Assembly: GCA_040881945.1 (NCBI GenBank)
Contig: JBBECF010000163.1
Coordinates: 1 to 64,000 of the forward strand
Origin: JBBECF01 sp040881945
GTDB taxonomy: Bacteria > Pseudomonadota > Alphaproteobacteria > Dongiales > Dongiaceae
Length of the DNA: 64,000 bases
Direction of reading: 5' to 3'
This document shows, piece after piece, positions 50,937-61,601 of this stretch; positions within the stretch are counted from its first letter, which is position 1, and each line of letters begins with the position of its first letter. The position numbers were made by a program, and so were the translations under genes. Under the pieces are notes generated by a model. It made no database searches, had not been told where the DNA came from, and saw nothing but the letters and a program-made list of their open reading frames with translations.

Positions 50937-52637
50937 ATGAGTATCTACGGCGCAATGTTCTCCGGCGTCTCCGGCCTCGCGGCGCAGAGCCAGGCCCTGG
51001 GCATGATTGCCGACAACATTTCAAACCTGAACACCGTCGGTTACAAGAGCACGGTCGCGCGCTTCCAAACGCTGGTCACCGAGGCGTCGAGCACGACGAC
51101 CTACTCGCCGGGCGGCGTCCGCTCGACGCCCTACCAGAAGATCGACCGCCAGGGACTGCTGCAGGGCTCGACCTCGCCGACCGACATCGCGCTGGTCGGC
51201 AACGGCTTCTTCGTTGTCAACGAAGACTCGGTGCCGGGCATCGGCGACGACTACCTGTTCACGCGCGCCGGCAACTTCACCCCGAACGAGAACGGCGACC
51301 TGGTGTCGTCGGCCGGGTACTACCTCCAGGGCTGGCGCCTCGACAGCACCGGCGCCCTGCCGGCCAACACCACGACCCTGAACAGCCTCGAGACCGTCAA
51401 CATCTCCAACCTGACCGGCGCCGCGCGGTCAACCGCGGCGATCCAGATCGCCTCGAACCTGCCGGGTCAGACGGCGGCCGGCGACGAACACACCATTACC
51501 GTCCAGGTTTATGACAAGCAAGGCAACACCCAGAACCTCACGCTCACCTGGGTGAAGACCTCGGCGAACAATTGGGCCCTGGTCGGGGACTTTCCCGCGA
51601 CCGGCCAGTTCGCCTCCGACGACACCGGCGCCGCCTCCCTGTCGGGCAACCCGACCAGCTATTTCCCGCTGGCGACCCTGACCGCCACGACGAGCATGAC
51701 GCTGCTTAGCGCGGCCGGCAACATCACCGGCGCCGTCGGCGCTTTCACCGTCCCCGCCCCCGCCGGCGCCCCGCCATCGACCGACACTATCACCGTGACC
51801 ATCGGCGCCGACGCCTTTACCGGGATCGTGCCGACAGTCGCCGGCAACGACTTGACCGGCGCCAGCACGATCGTCTTCAACGGCGCCGGCGGCCGCACCT
51901 TCACCTTGGACCTGCAGGGGGCGACGACCTACGATCTCGACGTCGTCGGCGAACGCACCACGCTGCAAAATAACCTCAACGCGGCCTTCGCCGGCGTGAC
52001 CTTCGACAACGGGGTGGTCGCGGGCGTGCAGCTCGGAACCGCCGTCTTCAACGCTAACGGCACGCTAGGCAGCCTCCTCGCCACCGCGCCCTACGCCACG
52101 GTCAACGCCGCCAGCGAGTTCGAGTTCTACGTCGACTACGACGGTAACGTCTTGACCACGTCGACACAGGATCGCCAGCTTATCAGCCTTGACGTCGGCA
52201 CGCCGGGCTTCGGCGACGGCCTCACGCAGTATTCGGGGTCGTTCTTCACCTCGGTGATCCAGCAGGACGGCCTGAGCTTCGGCTCCTTCACCGGCGTCAC
52301 CATCGACGAAGCCGGCATCGTCACCGCCCTGTTCGACAACGGTCAGCAGCGCGATATCTACAAGCTGCCGGTCGCCACCTTCCGCAACGCCAACGGTCTC
52401 AAGACGCAGATCGGCAACGCCTACCTGCAGACCAACCACTCGGGCAACGTGCTGTTGCTCGAGGCGAACGCCGGCGGTGCCGGCAAGATCGCGCCCAACT
52501 CGCTCGAATCCTCGACCGTCGACCTGGCCGAGGAATTCACCAGCATGATCATCACCCAGCGCGCCTATTCGGCGAGTGCGAAGGTCATCACCACCGCCGA
52601 CGACATGCTCGAAGAGCTGATCCGCATCCGGCGTTAA
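50937..52637 (+). CDS. flgE: Flagellar hook protein FlgE
   Basis: This 566-residue protein starts MSIYGAMFSGVSGLAAQSQA, followed by IADNISNLNTVGYKSTVARF. It has the FlgE D1 and a large variable domain insertion, and ends FTSMIITQRAYSASAKVITT. The ATG at 50937 follows an AAGGAG site. A strong terminator at 52656 ends the unit. It is longer than enteric FlgE owing to the middle domain. Confidence 0.95.
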   Translation: MSIYGAMFSGVSGLAAQSQALGMIADNISNLNTVGYKSTVARFQTLVTEASSTTTYSPGGVRSTPYQKIDRQGLLQGSTSPTDIALVGNGFFVVNEDSVPGIGDDYLFTRAGNFTPNENGDLVSSAGYYLQGWRLDSTGALPANTTTLNSLETVNISNLTGAARSTAAIQIASNLPGQTAAGDEHTITVQVYDKQGNTQNLTLTWVKTSANNWALVGDFPATGQFASDDTGAASLSGNPTSYFPLATLTATTSMTLLSAAGNITGAVGAFTVPAPAGAPPSTDTITVTIGADAFTGIVPTVAGNDLTGASTIVFNGAGGRTFTLDLQGATTYDLDVVGERTTLQNNLNAAFAGVTFDNGVVAGVQLGTAVFNANGTLGSLLATAPYATVNAASEFEFYVDYDGNVLTTSTQDRQLISLDVGTPGFGDGLTQYSGSFFTSVIQQDGLSFGSFTGVTIDEAGIVTALFDNGQQRDIYKLPVATFRNANGLKTQIGNAYLQTNHSGNVLLLEANAGGAGKIAPNSLESSTVDLAEEFTSMIITQRAYSASAKVITTADDMLEELIRIRR

Positions 52638-52655
52638 CGCTTAGCCCATGAGCCC

Positions 52656-52695
52656 GGCCCCCGTTCCGCCCGGAACGGGGGCCGCGCGAAAAATC
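52656..52695 (+). terminator. Rho-independent terminator after flgE
   Basis: A perfect 12-bp stem GGCCCCCGTTCC/GGAACGGGGGCC with a GCCC loop lies 18 bp after the flgE stop. It is followed by GCGCGAAAAAT, so the U-tract is poor on the plus strand. Confidence 0.8.
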
Positions 52696-52723
52696 GCCGC
52701 CCGGCCGGCGTTAACCCTGCGAC

Positions 52724-52738
52724 TTAGGGCTTTGTTAA
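52724..52738 (+). promoter_or_regulatory. CtrA-like box upstream of sciP
   Basis: TTAGGGCTTTGTTAA is TTAG-N7-TTAA, one mismatch from the CtrA consensus. A second TTAAC lies just upstream at 52711. It is 72 bp before the sciP start. Confidence 0.55.
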
Positions 52739-52809
52739 AGCAGACAATATAGCCTCAGGGTGAGGCAAGTTGCGCTGCCGCATCAGGCATTGATGACGGA
52801 GAATAAGGC

Positions 52810-53118
52810 ATGACGTCCGTGTATCCAGGTAGGTCGACCGCCGTGATCGGACCCGATGGCATGCCGATCACACTCAAGGATCTGCCGCCGCCCGGCACCA
52901 AACGGTGGGTGATCCGGCGCAAGGCGGAGGTCGTGGCCGGGGTGCGCGCCGGCCTCATCACGCTTGAGGAGGCCTGCGAGCGCTACACCCTGTCGGTGGA
53001 AGAGTTCCTGTGCTGGCAAAAGCTGATCGACCGGCACGGCCTGCGCGGCCTGCGGGTCACGCGTCTGCAGGATTACCGCGGCGCCGACCGGGCGCCGGAG
53101 GCCGTGCGCCAGAACTGA
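52810..53118 (+). CDS. sciP: CtrA inhibitor SciP (DUF1153)
   Basis: This 102-residue protein has VIGPDGMPITLKDLPPPGTK and RWVIRRKAEVVAGVRAGLIT, then LEEACERYTLSVEEFLCWQK, all characteristic of DUF1153/SciP. SciP is a helix-turn-helix protein that represses CtrA-activated genes in Caulobacter. It sits directly upstream of fliF and has its own CtrA-like box, which would form a negative feedback loop. Confidence 0.9.
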   Translation: MTSVYPGRSTAVIGPDGMPITLKDLPPPGTKRWVIRRKAEVVAGVRAGLITLEEACERYTLSVEEFLCWQKLIDRHGLRGLRVTRLQDYRGADRAPEAVRQN

Positions 53119-53120
53119 GT

Positions 53121-53143
53121 CCGGGGCGGCGTTCGCGCCCCGG
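53121..53143 (+). terminator. GC stem-loop after sciP
   Basis: An 8-bp stem CCGGGGCG/CGCCCCGG with a 7-nt loop lies 2 bp after the sciP stop. There is no U-tract. It may separate sciP from fliF transcription. Confidence 0.55.
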
Positions 53144-53205
53144 TCGCCCTGCGCGCCCTTGGAGCGCCGAGTCGGCCGCCCCCGGGGGGCCCAGCGCCGC
53201 GCGCT

Positions 53206-53220
53206 AGGCAATTCTTGCCG
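53206..53220. promoter_or_regulatory. FlbD (ftr)-like palindrome upstream of fliF
   Basis: AGGCAATTCTTGCCG differs by one base from CGGCA-N5-TGCCG. It lies 4 bp before the fliF CtrA-like box. In Caulobacter FlbD represses fliF through such a site. Confidence 0.55.
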
Positions 53221-53224
53221 CCGA

Positions 53225-53240
53225 TTAACGGCTTTTTCAC
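53225..53240 (+). promoter_or_regulatory. CtrA-like box upstream of fliF
   Basis: TTAACGGCTTTTTCAC is TTAA-N7-TTCAC, one mismatch from the consensus. It lies 78 bp upstream of the fliF start. It adjoins an FlbD-type palindrome. No sigma-54 promoter was seen here. Confidence 0.55.
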
Positions 53241-53317
53241 CGCGGTCCCATAGTCTCGGAAACGCCGCCGAGAGGTCGTCGCCCGCGGCAGGCGAGATCC
53301 CGAAATAAGCCGGTGCG

Positions 53318-54979
53318 GTGAACGCCTTGCTCCAAACATTGCGCAACCTCGGCCCGGCGCGGATGGTCACATTGGGCGGCGTTGCCGTCGCCCTGATCGT
53401 CTTCTTCCTATATGTGACCTCGCGCCTGGCCGGTCCCGACATGGCGCTGCTCTACGCCGATCTCGAAGCCGCCGACGCCAGCAAGATCGTCCAGCGCCTC
53501 GAGGCGAGCGGCACGCCGTACGAGCTGGGCAGCGACGGCGGTCGGATCATGGTGCCGCGCGACCAGGTCCTGCGGCTGCGCATGGCCATGGCCGGCGAGG
53601 GTCTGCCGAGCGGCGGCTCGGTCGGCTACGAGATCTTCGACCGCACCGAAGCCTTCGGCACGACCAGCTTCGTGCAGCAGGTGAACCATCTGCGCGCCCT
53701 CGAGGGCGAGCTGGCGCGCACGATCGGCACGATCGCGCAGATCCGCTCGGCGCGCGTGCATTTGGTCATTCCCGAGCGCGAGCTGTTCTCGCGCGACCGT
53801 CCGGAGCCAAGCGCGTCGATCATCCTGATCGTCGGCGGCCCGGGAAGCATCGAAAAGTCCCAGGTCCTCGCGATCCAGCACCTCGTCGCCTCCGCCGTGC
53901 CGGGCCTGAAGCCTTCGTCCGTATCGATCATCGACAACCAGGGCACGCTGCTCGCGCGCGGCCCCGACGACGGCGACCAGTCGAGCGGGGCCGGCGCCGA
54001 GGAAATGCGCCTCGCATACGAAACCCGCATGACCCGCGCCATCGAGGATCTGCTGCAGCGGTCGCTCGGCTACGGCAAGGCGCGCGCCGAAGTCTCGGTC
54101 GAGATGGATTTCGATCGCGTGACGACCAATTCCGAAACCTTCGATCCCGACGGCCAGGTGATCCGGTCGACCCAGACCGTCGATGAGCAGGCCGATTCCA
54201 CCGACGGCGCCGCCGGCAACGCCGTCACGGTCGGCACCAATCTGCCCGATCCGAACCTGACCGCGCCGGGTGCCACGCAGAGCGCGACCAAGTCGGCCCG
54301 CACCGAGGAAACCGTCAATTACGAGGTCTCGAAAACGGTCGAGACCCACGTCCGCGAGGCCGGCTCGATCCGCCGGGTGTCGGTCGCCGTTCTGGTCGAC
54401 GGCACTTACGAAGCCGCCGCCGACGGCACGACCACCTATCAGCCGCGCAGCGCCGAGGATCTGGCCCAAATCGACAAGCTGATTCGCTCCGCCATCGGCT
54501 ACAACGCCGAGCGCGGCGACACACTCGAGGTCGTCAATATGCGCTTCGCCGAATTCGCCGAGGCCACCGCCGACGAGGGCGGCCTGCTGCTCGGCCTCGG
54601 CCAGAGCGACCTGATGCGCGTGGCCGAGGTTCTCGTGCTCGGCATCGTTGCCGCCTTGGTCCTGCTGCTCGTCGTCCGGCCCCTGCTCGGCCGCCTGCTC
54701 GACGCCGTGCCCGCGGCGCGGACCGGCGGCCAGTCGTTGCTCACCGACCAGTCCGGGTCGACGCCGGCCCTGACCGGGCCGCCGCCGTTGCCCGGCGCCG
54801 CGGCGGCGGCCCTGGCACAGGCCGAAAGCACCGCCAGCGAGATCGATCAGATGATCGACATCAACCAGGTCGAGGGCCGGGTGCGGGCGTCCTCGCTGAA
54901 GAAAATCGGCGAAATCGTCGAACGGCATCCCGAGGAAGCCGTGAACATCATGCGTGCCTGGATGTTCCAGGAAACCTAG
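53318..54979 (+). CDS. fliF: Flagellar MS-ring protein FliF
   Basis: This 553-residue protein starts with GTG. It has an N-terminal membrane helix (about 15-37), ring-building motifs with RTIGTIAQIRSARVHLVIPE, a variable middle, and a second membrane helix with LVLGIVAALVLLLVVRPLLG (about 430-450). The C-terminal FliG-binding tail follows. It forms the MS ring. It leads fliF-fliG-fliH-fliN-motA-flbD-flhA-flhF-flhG. Confidence 0.95.
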   Translation: MNALLQTLRNLGPARMVTLGGVAVALIVFFLYVTSRLAGPDMALLYADLEAADASKIVQRLEASGTPYELGSDGGRIMVPRDQVLRLRMAMAGEGLPSGGSVGYEIFDRTEAFGTTSFVQQVNHLRALEGELARTIGTIAQIRSARVHLVIPERELFSRDRPEPSASIILIVGGPGSIEKSQVLAIQHLVASAVPGLKPSSVSIIDNQGTLLARGPDDGDQSSGAGAEEMRLAYETRMTRAIEDLLQRSLGYGKARAEVSVEMDFDRVTTNSETFDPDGQVIRSTQTVDEQADSTDGAAGNAVTVGTNLPDPNLTAPGATQSATKSARTEETVNYEVSKTVETHVREAGSIRRVSVAVLVDGTYEAAADGTTTYQPRSAEDLAQIDKLIRSAIGYNAERGDTLEVVNMRFAEFAEATADEGGLLLGLGQSDLMRVAEVLVLGIVAALVLLLVVRPLLGRLLDAVPAARTGGQSLLTDQSGSTPALTGPPPLPGAAAAALAQAESTASEIDQMIDINQVEGRVRASSLKKIGEIVERHPEEAVNIMRAWMFQET

Positions 54980-55039
54980 GCGATATGGCACACGGCACTG
55001 CCACGACACCCGGCGCGACGTTAAGCAAGGGCTACGCAC

Positions 55040-56050
55040 TTGCGTGAGGAATTTCGCACCCTGAACGGCCCCGAGAAGGCGGCTCTCCTGATCCTGTCGG
55101 TCGGCGAAGAAAACGCAGCCAAGTTGTTTTCGCTGATGGACGACGACGAGATCAAGGAGATCTCCCAGACCATGGCCAACCTTGGCACGGTCAGCGCCTC
55201 GCTGGTCGAGCGGCTGTTCGTCGACTTCGCCGACCAGATCTCTTCCACCGGCTCCCTGGTCGGCAGCTACGAGAGCACCGAGCGGCTGCTCGCGAAAGCA
55301 CTCGATAAGAGTCGCGTCGACAACATCATGGACGAGATCCGCGGACCCGCGGGTCGCACCATGTGGGACAAGCTCGGCAACGTCAACGAGGCGGTGCTCG
55401 CCAATTATCTGAAGAACGAGTACCCGCAGACCGTCGCCGTTGTCATGTCGAAGATCCGGGCGGACCACGCAGCGCGCGTCCTCGGCCAGCTTCCCGAGGC
55501 GTTCGCCATGGAGGTGGTCATGCGCATGCTGCGCATGGAGGCGGTGCAGAAGGAGGTGCTCGACGACGTCGAACGGACCTTGCGCACCGAATTCATGAGC
55601 AACCTCGCCCGCACCAACCGACGCGACGCGCACGAAATGATGGCCGAGATATTCAACAACCTCGACCGCAATACCGAGGCGCGCTTCATTGCCGCCCTCG
55701 AGGAGCGCAACCGCGACGCGGCCGAGCGAATCAAGGCCCTGATGTTCACCTTCGAGGATCTCGCGAAGCTCGATCCAGGCGCCGCGCAAACGCTGCTGCG
55801 GTCCTACGAAAAGGCGAAGCTGCCGCTCGCCCTCAAGGGCGCCTCGGAAGCGCTGCGCGACTTGTTCTTCGCCAACATGTCCGAACGCGCCGGCAAGATG
55901 CTGCGCGAAGACATGGCGGCGATGGGACCGGTGCGGCTGCGCGACGTCGACGAGGCGCAGATGGCGATGGTCAACCTTGCCAAGGAGCTCGCCGCGCGCG
56001 GCGAGATCGTGATCTCCGACAAGAAGGGCGACGACGAGCTCGTCTATTAG
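55040..56050 (+). CDS. fliG: Flagellar motor switch protein FliG
   Basis: This 336-residue protein has LNGPEKAALLILSVGEENAA, the ARM middle NYLKNEYPQTVAVVMSKI, and the C-terminal torque helix with FTFEDLAKLDPGAAQTLLR. It forms the rotor ring. The start is TTG at 55040, chosen because an in-frame stop lies just upstream and no ATG occurs before residue 40. A rare TTG start may set low levels. An unrelated 20-codon frame (54985-55047) overlaps it. Confidence 0.93.
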   Translation: MREEFRTLNGPEKAALLILSVGEENAAKLFSLMDDDEIKEISQTMANLGTVSASLVERLFVDFADQISSTGSLVGSYESTERLLAKALDKSRVDNIMDEIRGPAGRTMWDKLGNVNEAVLANYLKNEYPQTVAVVMSKIRADHAARVLGQLPEAFAMEVVMRMLRMEAVQKEVLDDVERTLRTEFMSNLARTNRRDAHEMMAEIFNNLDRNTEARFIAALEERNRDAAERIKALMFTFEDLAKLDPGAAQTLLRSYEKAKLPLALKGASEALRDLFFANMSERAGKMLREDMAAMGPVRLRDVDEAQMAMVNLAKELAARGEIVISDKKGDDELVY

Positions 56051-56057
56051 CCGCCGA

Positions 56058-56792
56058 ATGACAATGCAAGCGCCCAAAAAATATCTGTTCGACAGCTCCT
56101 TCGACGACGAGGCCAACGTCGCCAAGGCGGCGGTGACGCCCGCCGAGGCAGCGCGCATTCACTATAGCGCGGCGGACCTTGCCGCCGCCCGCGACGAGGG
56201 CTTCGCGGCCGGCGCCGCCGCCGGCGCAGCCGAGGCGCGGGCGGCGATCGAGCAGGCGACCGCCGACGGCCTGGCGACCATCGCGGCGCGGCTCAAGGTG
56301 CTGCACGACCTGCACGACGAGGCCGCCGAGCGCGGCGTGCGCGGCGCCGTCGGGACCGCGATCGCGATCGTCCGCAAGCTGCACCCGGAGCTGGCGCGAC
56401 GCCACGGGCTGGTCGAAATCGAAGCGCTGCTGTCGCGCACGCTCGAAACGCTGCGCGACGAGCCGCGGCTGGTCGTGCGCGTGGCCGACGGCCTGCTCGA
56501 CCCGCTCCGCGATCGACTCGACGACATGACGCGGGCGACCGGGTTCGAGGGACGTCTGGTGCTGCTCGCCGACGCGGCGATCGCGTTTGGCGACTGCCGG
56601 ATCGAATGGGCCGACGGTGGCGTCGAGCGCGACGCCGCCAGCCTGTGGCGCGACATCGAAACCGCCTGGCAGCGCGGTCTGGGCGGCGCGGACGACGGCC
56701 GCGCGACCGAGGATATCGCCGCCGAGGCACCGGCCGCCGCGGCCAATTCATGCGCGTCCGACGACGCGGCAAACAGCGACCCGAAGGAGTGA
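56058..56792 (+). CDS. fliH: Flagellar export ATPase regulator FliH
   Basis: This 244-residue protein starts MTMQAPKKYLFDSSFDDEAN. It has an Ala/Glu-rich coiled coil (EGFAAGAAAGAAEARAAIEQ) and a C-terminal stator-like domain with DCRIEWADGGVERDAASLW. It regulates the FliI ATPase, which is not in this window. The ATG lies 7 bp after fliG. Confidence 0.85.
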   Translation: MTMQAPKKYLFDSSFDDEANVAKAAVTPAEAARIHYSAADLAAARDEGFAAGAAAGAAEARAAIEQATADGLATIAARLKVLHDLHDEAAERGVRGAVGTAIAIVRKLHPELARRHGLVEIEALLSRTLETLRDEPRLVVRVADGLLDPLRDRLDDMTRATGFEGRLVLLADAAIAFGDCRIEWADGGVERDAASLWRDIETAWQRGLGGADDGRATEDIAAEAPAAAANSCASDDAANSDPKE

Positions 56793-56796
56793 CGTG

Positions 56797-57150
56797 ATGA
56801 CGGACAAGGACAACCTGGAACTGGCCGAGCTCAAGTCCGAGGAGGCCGCACCCGATCCGCAGCCGCAGGGGCCCGCCGCCGAGGCGCCGCGGACACCGTC
56901 CAACGCCAAGGAGCTCGAGGCGGTGTACGACATCCCGGTCCAGGTCTCGGCCGTGCTCGGCACCGCAACCATGCAGGTCAGCCAACTGCTGAAGCTCGGT
57001 CGCGGCGCGGTCGTGGAGCTCGATCGCAGGGTAGGTGAAGCCATCGACGTTTACGTCAACAACCGCCTGGTGGCGCGCGGCGAGGTCGTGGTGGTCGACG
57101 ACCGACTCGGCGTCACGATGACCGAGATCATCAAGATGGACCGCTCCTAA
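56797..57150 (+). CDS. fliN: Flagellar motor switch protein FliN
   Basis: This 117-residue protein has a disordered acidic N-terminus and a SpoA domain with YDIPVQVSAVLGTATMQVSQ, LLKLGRGAVVELDRRVGEAI and NRLVARGEVVVVDDRLGVTM. It forms the C-ring with FliM. ATG 56797 follows AAGGAG, 4 bp after fliH. Confidence 0.96.
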   Translation: MTDKDNLELAELKSEEAAPDPQPQGPAAEAPRTPSNAKELEAVYDIPVQVSAVLGTATMQVSQLLKLGRGAVVELDRRVGEAIDVYVNNRLVARGEVVVVDDRLGVTMTEIIKMDRS

Positions 57151-57185
57151 GTGCCGGGCGACCGGACCGGCGAGAACGGACCCCG

Positions 57186-58043
57186 ATGACGGACCTCAGC
57201 AGCAGCCAGGCGCGACGCGACCGCGCGGACGATCCGCCGGCGCCGCAGCGCCCGCGGCCGGCCGCGTCGGGTTCGCTCGAGATGGCCACGTTGGTCGGCT
57301 TGGTCGGCGCGTTTGCCATGATCGCCACGGCCGTGGCCCTGGGTGGATCGCCGGGGTCGTTCCTCGACCTGCCGTCCGTGCTGATCGTCGGCGGCGGCAC
57401 CCTGGCGGTGACCACGATTTCGTTCTCGCTGCCGGAGGTGGCGCGCGCCCTGCGGGCAACCACGGAGGTGCTCGTCCACAAGTCGCGCGATGCCGGGGTG
57501 TCGGCCCGCAACGCGCTGGGGCTGGCCGACAGGGCCCGCCAGATCGGCGTCCTCGGGCTGCAGGCCGAGCTGCCGCAACTGCGCGACGATCCGTTCCTGC
57601 ACCGCGCGATCGCGATGGTGATCGACGGCGCGCCGATCGATGAGATCGAGCGGACCATGACCGCCGATCTCGAGGCCACGGCCGCCCGCCGCGTCGCCTG
57701 CGCCGACGTACTGCGGCGGGCCGCCGAAGTGGCGCCCGCCATGGGCCTGATCGGCACGCTGGTCGGCCTCGTGCAGATGCTCGGCAATCTCGACAACCCC
57801 GAGACCATCGGCCCGAGCATGGCGGTGGCCCTGCTCACCACCTTCTACGGCGCGCTGCTCGCCAACATGGTGTTCATGCCGCTGGCGGCGAAGCTGCAGC
57901 GCATCGCCGACCTCGAGACCCTGATCAACCGCATCTCCGTATTCAGCGCCGTCTCGATCGGGCGGCAGGAGAACCCGCGGCGGTTGGAATCGTTGCTCAA
58001 CAGCGTCCTGCCGCCGGGCCGGCGCGTACGGTACTTCGACTAG
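57186..58043 (+). CDS. motA: Flagellar stator protein MotA (PomA type)
   Basis: This 285-residue membrane protein has four helices. The signature APAMGLIGTLVGLVQMLGNL carries conserved stator-channel residues, and PSVLIVGGGTLAVTTISFSL precedes it. The N-terminus has about 30 extra hydrophilic residues. It conducts ions with MotB. No motB lies nearby; the MotB-like genes are on the other strand 43 kb away. It lies between fliN and flbD. Confidence 0.92.
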   Translation: MTDLSSSQARRDRADDPPAPQRPRPAASGSLEMATLVGLVGAFAMIATAVALGGSPGSFLDLPSVLIVGGGTLAVTTISFSLPEVARALRATTEVLVHKSRDAGVSARNALGLADRARQIGVLGLQAELPQLRDDPFLHRAIAMVIDGAPIDEIERTMTADLEATAARRVACADVLRRAAEVAPAMGLIGTLVGLVQMLGNLDNPETIGPSMAVALLTTFYGALLANMVFMPLAAKLQRIADLETLINRISVFSAVSIGRQENPRRLESLLNSVLPPGRRVRYFD

Positions 58044-58081
58044 GCCCAAGGCCGGTCGGGAAGGAATCGGGAGAAGACCCA

Positions 58082-59446
<1,365 letters not shown>

Positions 59447-59470
59447 CGGGTCGGGGTGAGGACGCCGGTC

Positions 59471-61588
59471 ATGGCGGACGCCGCGCTGCAAGCCGCTGCT
59501 GCCACGGGCACGAGCCCGGCGGCGCTGTTCGCGCGCCTGAGTGTCGTGCTGCGGCGCGGCGAGATCGCGCTCGCGCTCGGCGTGATCTGCATCTTGGCGG
59601 TGTTGATCCTGCCGATGCCGCCCTGGCTGCTCGACATCAGCCTGGCGCTGTCCATCACGGTATCTGTCCTGGTGCTGATGACCGCGCTGTTCATCGAGCG
59701 ACCGCTCGATTTCAGCACCTTCCCGACGGTGTTGCTCATCACCACGATGCTGCGGTTGTCGCTGAACCTGGCCTCGACCCGGCTGATCCTGGCGAACGGC
59801 CACGAGGGCACCGCCGCCGCCGGCCACGTCATCGAGGCCTTCGGCGGCTTCGTCATGAGCGGCAACTTCGTGATCGGCCTGATCGTCTTCGGCATCCTGG
59901 TGCTGGTGAATTTCGTCGTCATCACCAAGGGCTCGGGGCGCATCGCCGAGGTGTCCGCCCGGTTCAGCCTCGACGCCATGCCCGGCAAGCAGATGGCGAT
60001 CGACGCCGACCTGTCCGCCGGGTTGATCGATGAGTCCGAGGCGCGCGCGCGACGCAAGGCGCTGGAGGACGAGAGCACCTTCTTCGGCGCCATGGACGGC
60101 GCCGCGAAGTTCGTCCGCGGCGATGCCATCGCCGGCCTGGTCATCACCCTGATCAATATCGTCGGCGGCATCATCATCGGAGTCGCCCAGCAGGGCATGA
60201 CGCTGGCCGACGCCTCGCATACCTATACGATGCTGACGGTGGGCGACGGCCTGGTCACGCAGGTGCCGGCCCTGATCGTCTCCGTCGCCGCCGGCTTGCT
60301 GGTGTCCAAGGCCGGCGTCACCGGGTCGGCCGACAAGGCGCTGTTCGCCCAGCTCAGCAGCTATCCCAGCGCGCTCGGCCTCAGCGCCTTCCTGATGGGG
60401 GCGCTGGCGCTGCTGCCGGGAATTCCGATGCTGCCGTTCCTCGCGCTTGCCGGCATCACCGGCACGGGCGCCTGGCTGGTCAGCACCAGCCAGATCAAGG
60501 TGCGGCGCCAAGCCGCCGCCAAGGCCGACAACGCGGCAAGAACGCCCGTACTGGAAGAGCCGATCGCGACGGCCTTGCAGATCGACAACGTGCGGCTGGA
60601 GCTCGGCTACGGCCTGCTGTCGCTCATCAACAACGAGCGCGGCCAGCGGCTGACCGACCAGATCAAGTCGCTGCGCCGCCAGATCGCCGCCGAGCTCGGC
60701 TTCGTGCTGCCGGCCGTCCGCATCCAGGACAACCTGCAACTGCCGGCGAACGCCTATGCCGTGCGCATCAAGGAAATCGAGGCGGGGCGCGGCGAGTTGC
60801 GACCCAGCTCGATCCTGGTCATGGACCCGCGCGGCGAAAAGATCAGCCTGGCGGGCGAGGAGACGACCGAGCCGACCTTCGGCCTGCCGGCGATGTGGGT
60901 CGATCCGAACTCCCGCGAGGAGGCGCTGTTCCGCGGCTATACCGTGGTCGATCCGGCGACCGTCATCACCACGCATCTGACCGAGATCGTCAAGGACAAC
61001 ATGGCCGAGCTGCTGTCCCACGCCGAGACCCAGAAGCTGCTCGACGAACTGGGCAAGGAGCACCAGAAGTTCGTCGCCGACGCGATCCCGAGTCAGATTT
61101 CCATCGGCGCGGTGCAGCGCGTGCTGCAGAATCTGCTCGGCGAGCGGGTGTCGATCCGCGACCTGCCCGGCATCCTCGAAGGCATCGTCGAGGCGTGCGG
61201 CTACACGCGCAACATCACCGCGATCACCGAGCACGTGCGCGCACGCCTGGCGCGCCAGATCAGCGACGCCGCGGCCGACGCCGCCGGCGTGGTCCCGCTC
61301 GTGACCTTGTCACCGGAGTGGGAGCAGTCCTTCGCCGAGGCGCTCAGCGGCGACGGCGACGACCGCCGGCTGGCGATGGCGCCGACCCGCCTGCAGCAGT
61401 TCATCGCGGCCGTGCGTCAGACCTTCGAGCGTCACGCCATGATGGGCGAGACGCCGGTGCTGTTGACCAGCCCCGGCATTCGACCCTACGTCCGCTCGAT
61501 CGTCGAACGTTTCCGCGCCGTCACCACGGTGATGTCGCAGAACGAGATCCATCCGCGGGCGAAGATCAAGACGCTCGGTCAGATCTAG
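59471..61588 (+). CDS. flhA: Flagellar export gate protein FlhA
   Basis: This 705-residue protein has about eight N-terminal membrane helices (about 30-310) with the conserved FVVITKGSGRIAEVSARFSL and DAMPGKQMAIDADLSAG (FHIPEP). The cytosolic C-terminal domain has NEIHPRAKIKTLGQI at its end. It forms the export gate. ATG 59471 was chosen over GTG 59456 because GAGG lies 9 bp upstream of the ATG. It follows flbD and precedes flhF. Confidence 0.96.
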   Translation: MADAALQAAAATGTSPAALFARLSVVLRRGEIALALGVICILAVLILPMPPWLLDISLALSITVSVLVLMTALFIERPLDFSTFPTVLLITTMLRLSLNLASTRLILANGHEGTAAAGHVIEAFGGFVMSGNFVIGLIVFGILVLVNFVVITKGSGRIAEVSARFSLDAMPGKQMAIDADLSAGLIDESEARARRKALEDESTFFGAMDGAAKFVRGDAIAGLVITLINIVGGIIIGVAQQGMTLADASHTYTMLTVGDGLVTQVPALIVSVAAGLLVSKAGVTGSADKALFAQLSSYPSALGLSAFLMGALALLPGIPMLPFLALAGITGTGAWLVSTSQIKVRRQAAAKADNAARTPVLEEPIATALQIDNVRLELGYGLLSLINNERGQRLTDQIKSLRRQIAAELGFVLPAVRIQDNLQLPANAYAVRIKEIEAGRGELRPSSILVMDPRGEKISLAGEETTEPTFGLPAMWVDPNSREEALFRGYTVVDPATVITTHLTEIVKDNMAELLSHAETQKLLDELGKEHQKFVADAIPSQISIGAVQRVLQNLLGERVSIRDLPGILEGIVEACGYTRNITAITEHVRARLARQISDAAADAAGVVPLVTLSPEWEQSFAEALSGDGDDRRLAMAPTRLQQFIAAVRQTFERHAMMGETPVLLTSPGIRPYVRSIVERFRAVTTVMSQNEIHPRAKIKTLGQI

Positions 61589-61601
61589 GCGGGCCGTCCT
61601 C

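Noticed and set aside
53206..53219. A GG...GC pair upstream of fliF as a sigma-54 promoter
   Set aside because: The spacing between GG and GC is 8 bp instead of 10. The sequence fits an FlbD-type palindrome better.
53408..56158. Long minus-strand open frame opposite fliF and fliG
   Set aside because: It is antisense to conserved rotor genes and has no recognisable domain.
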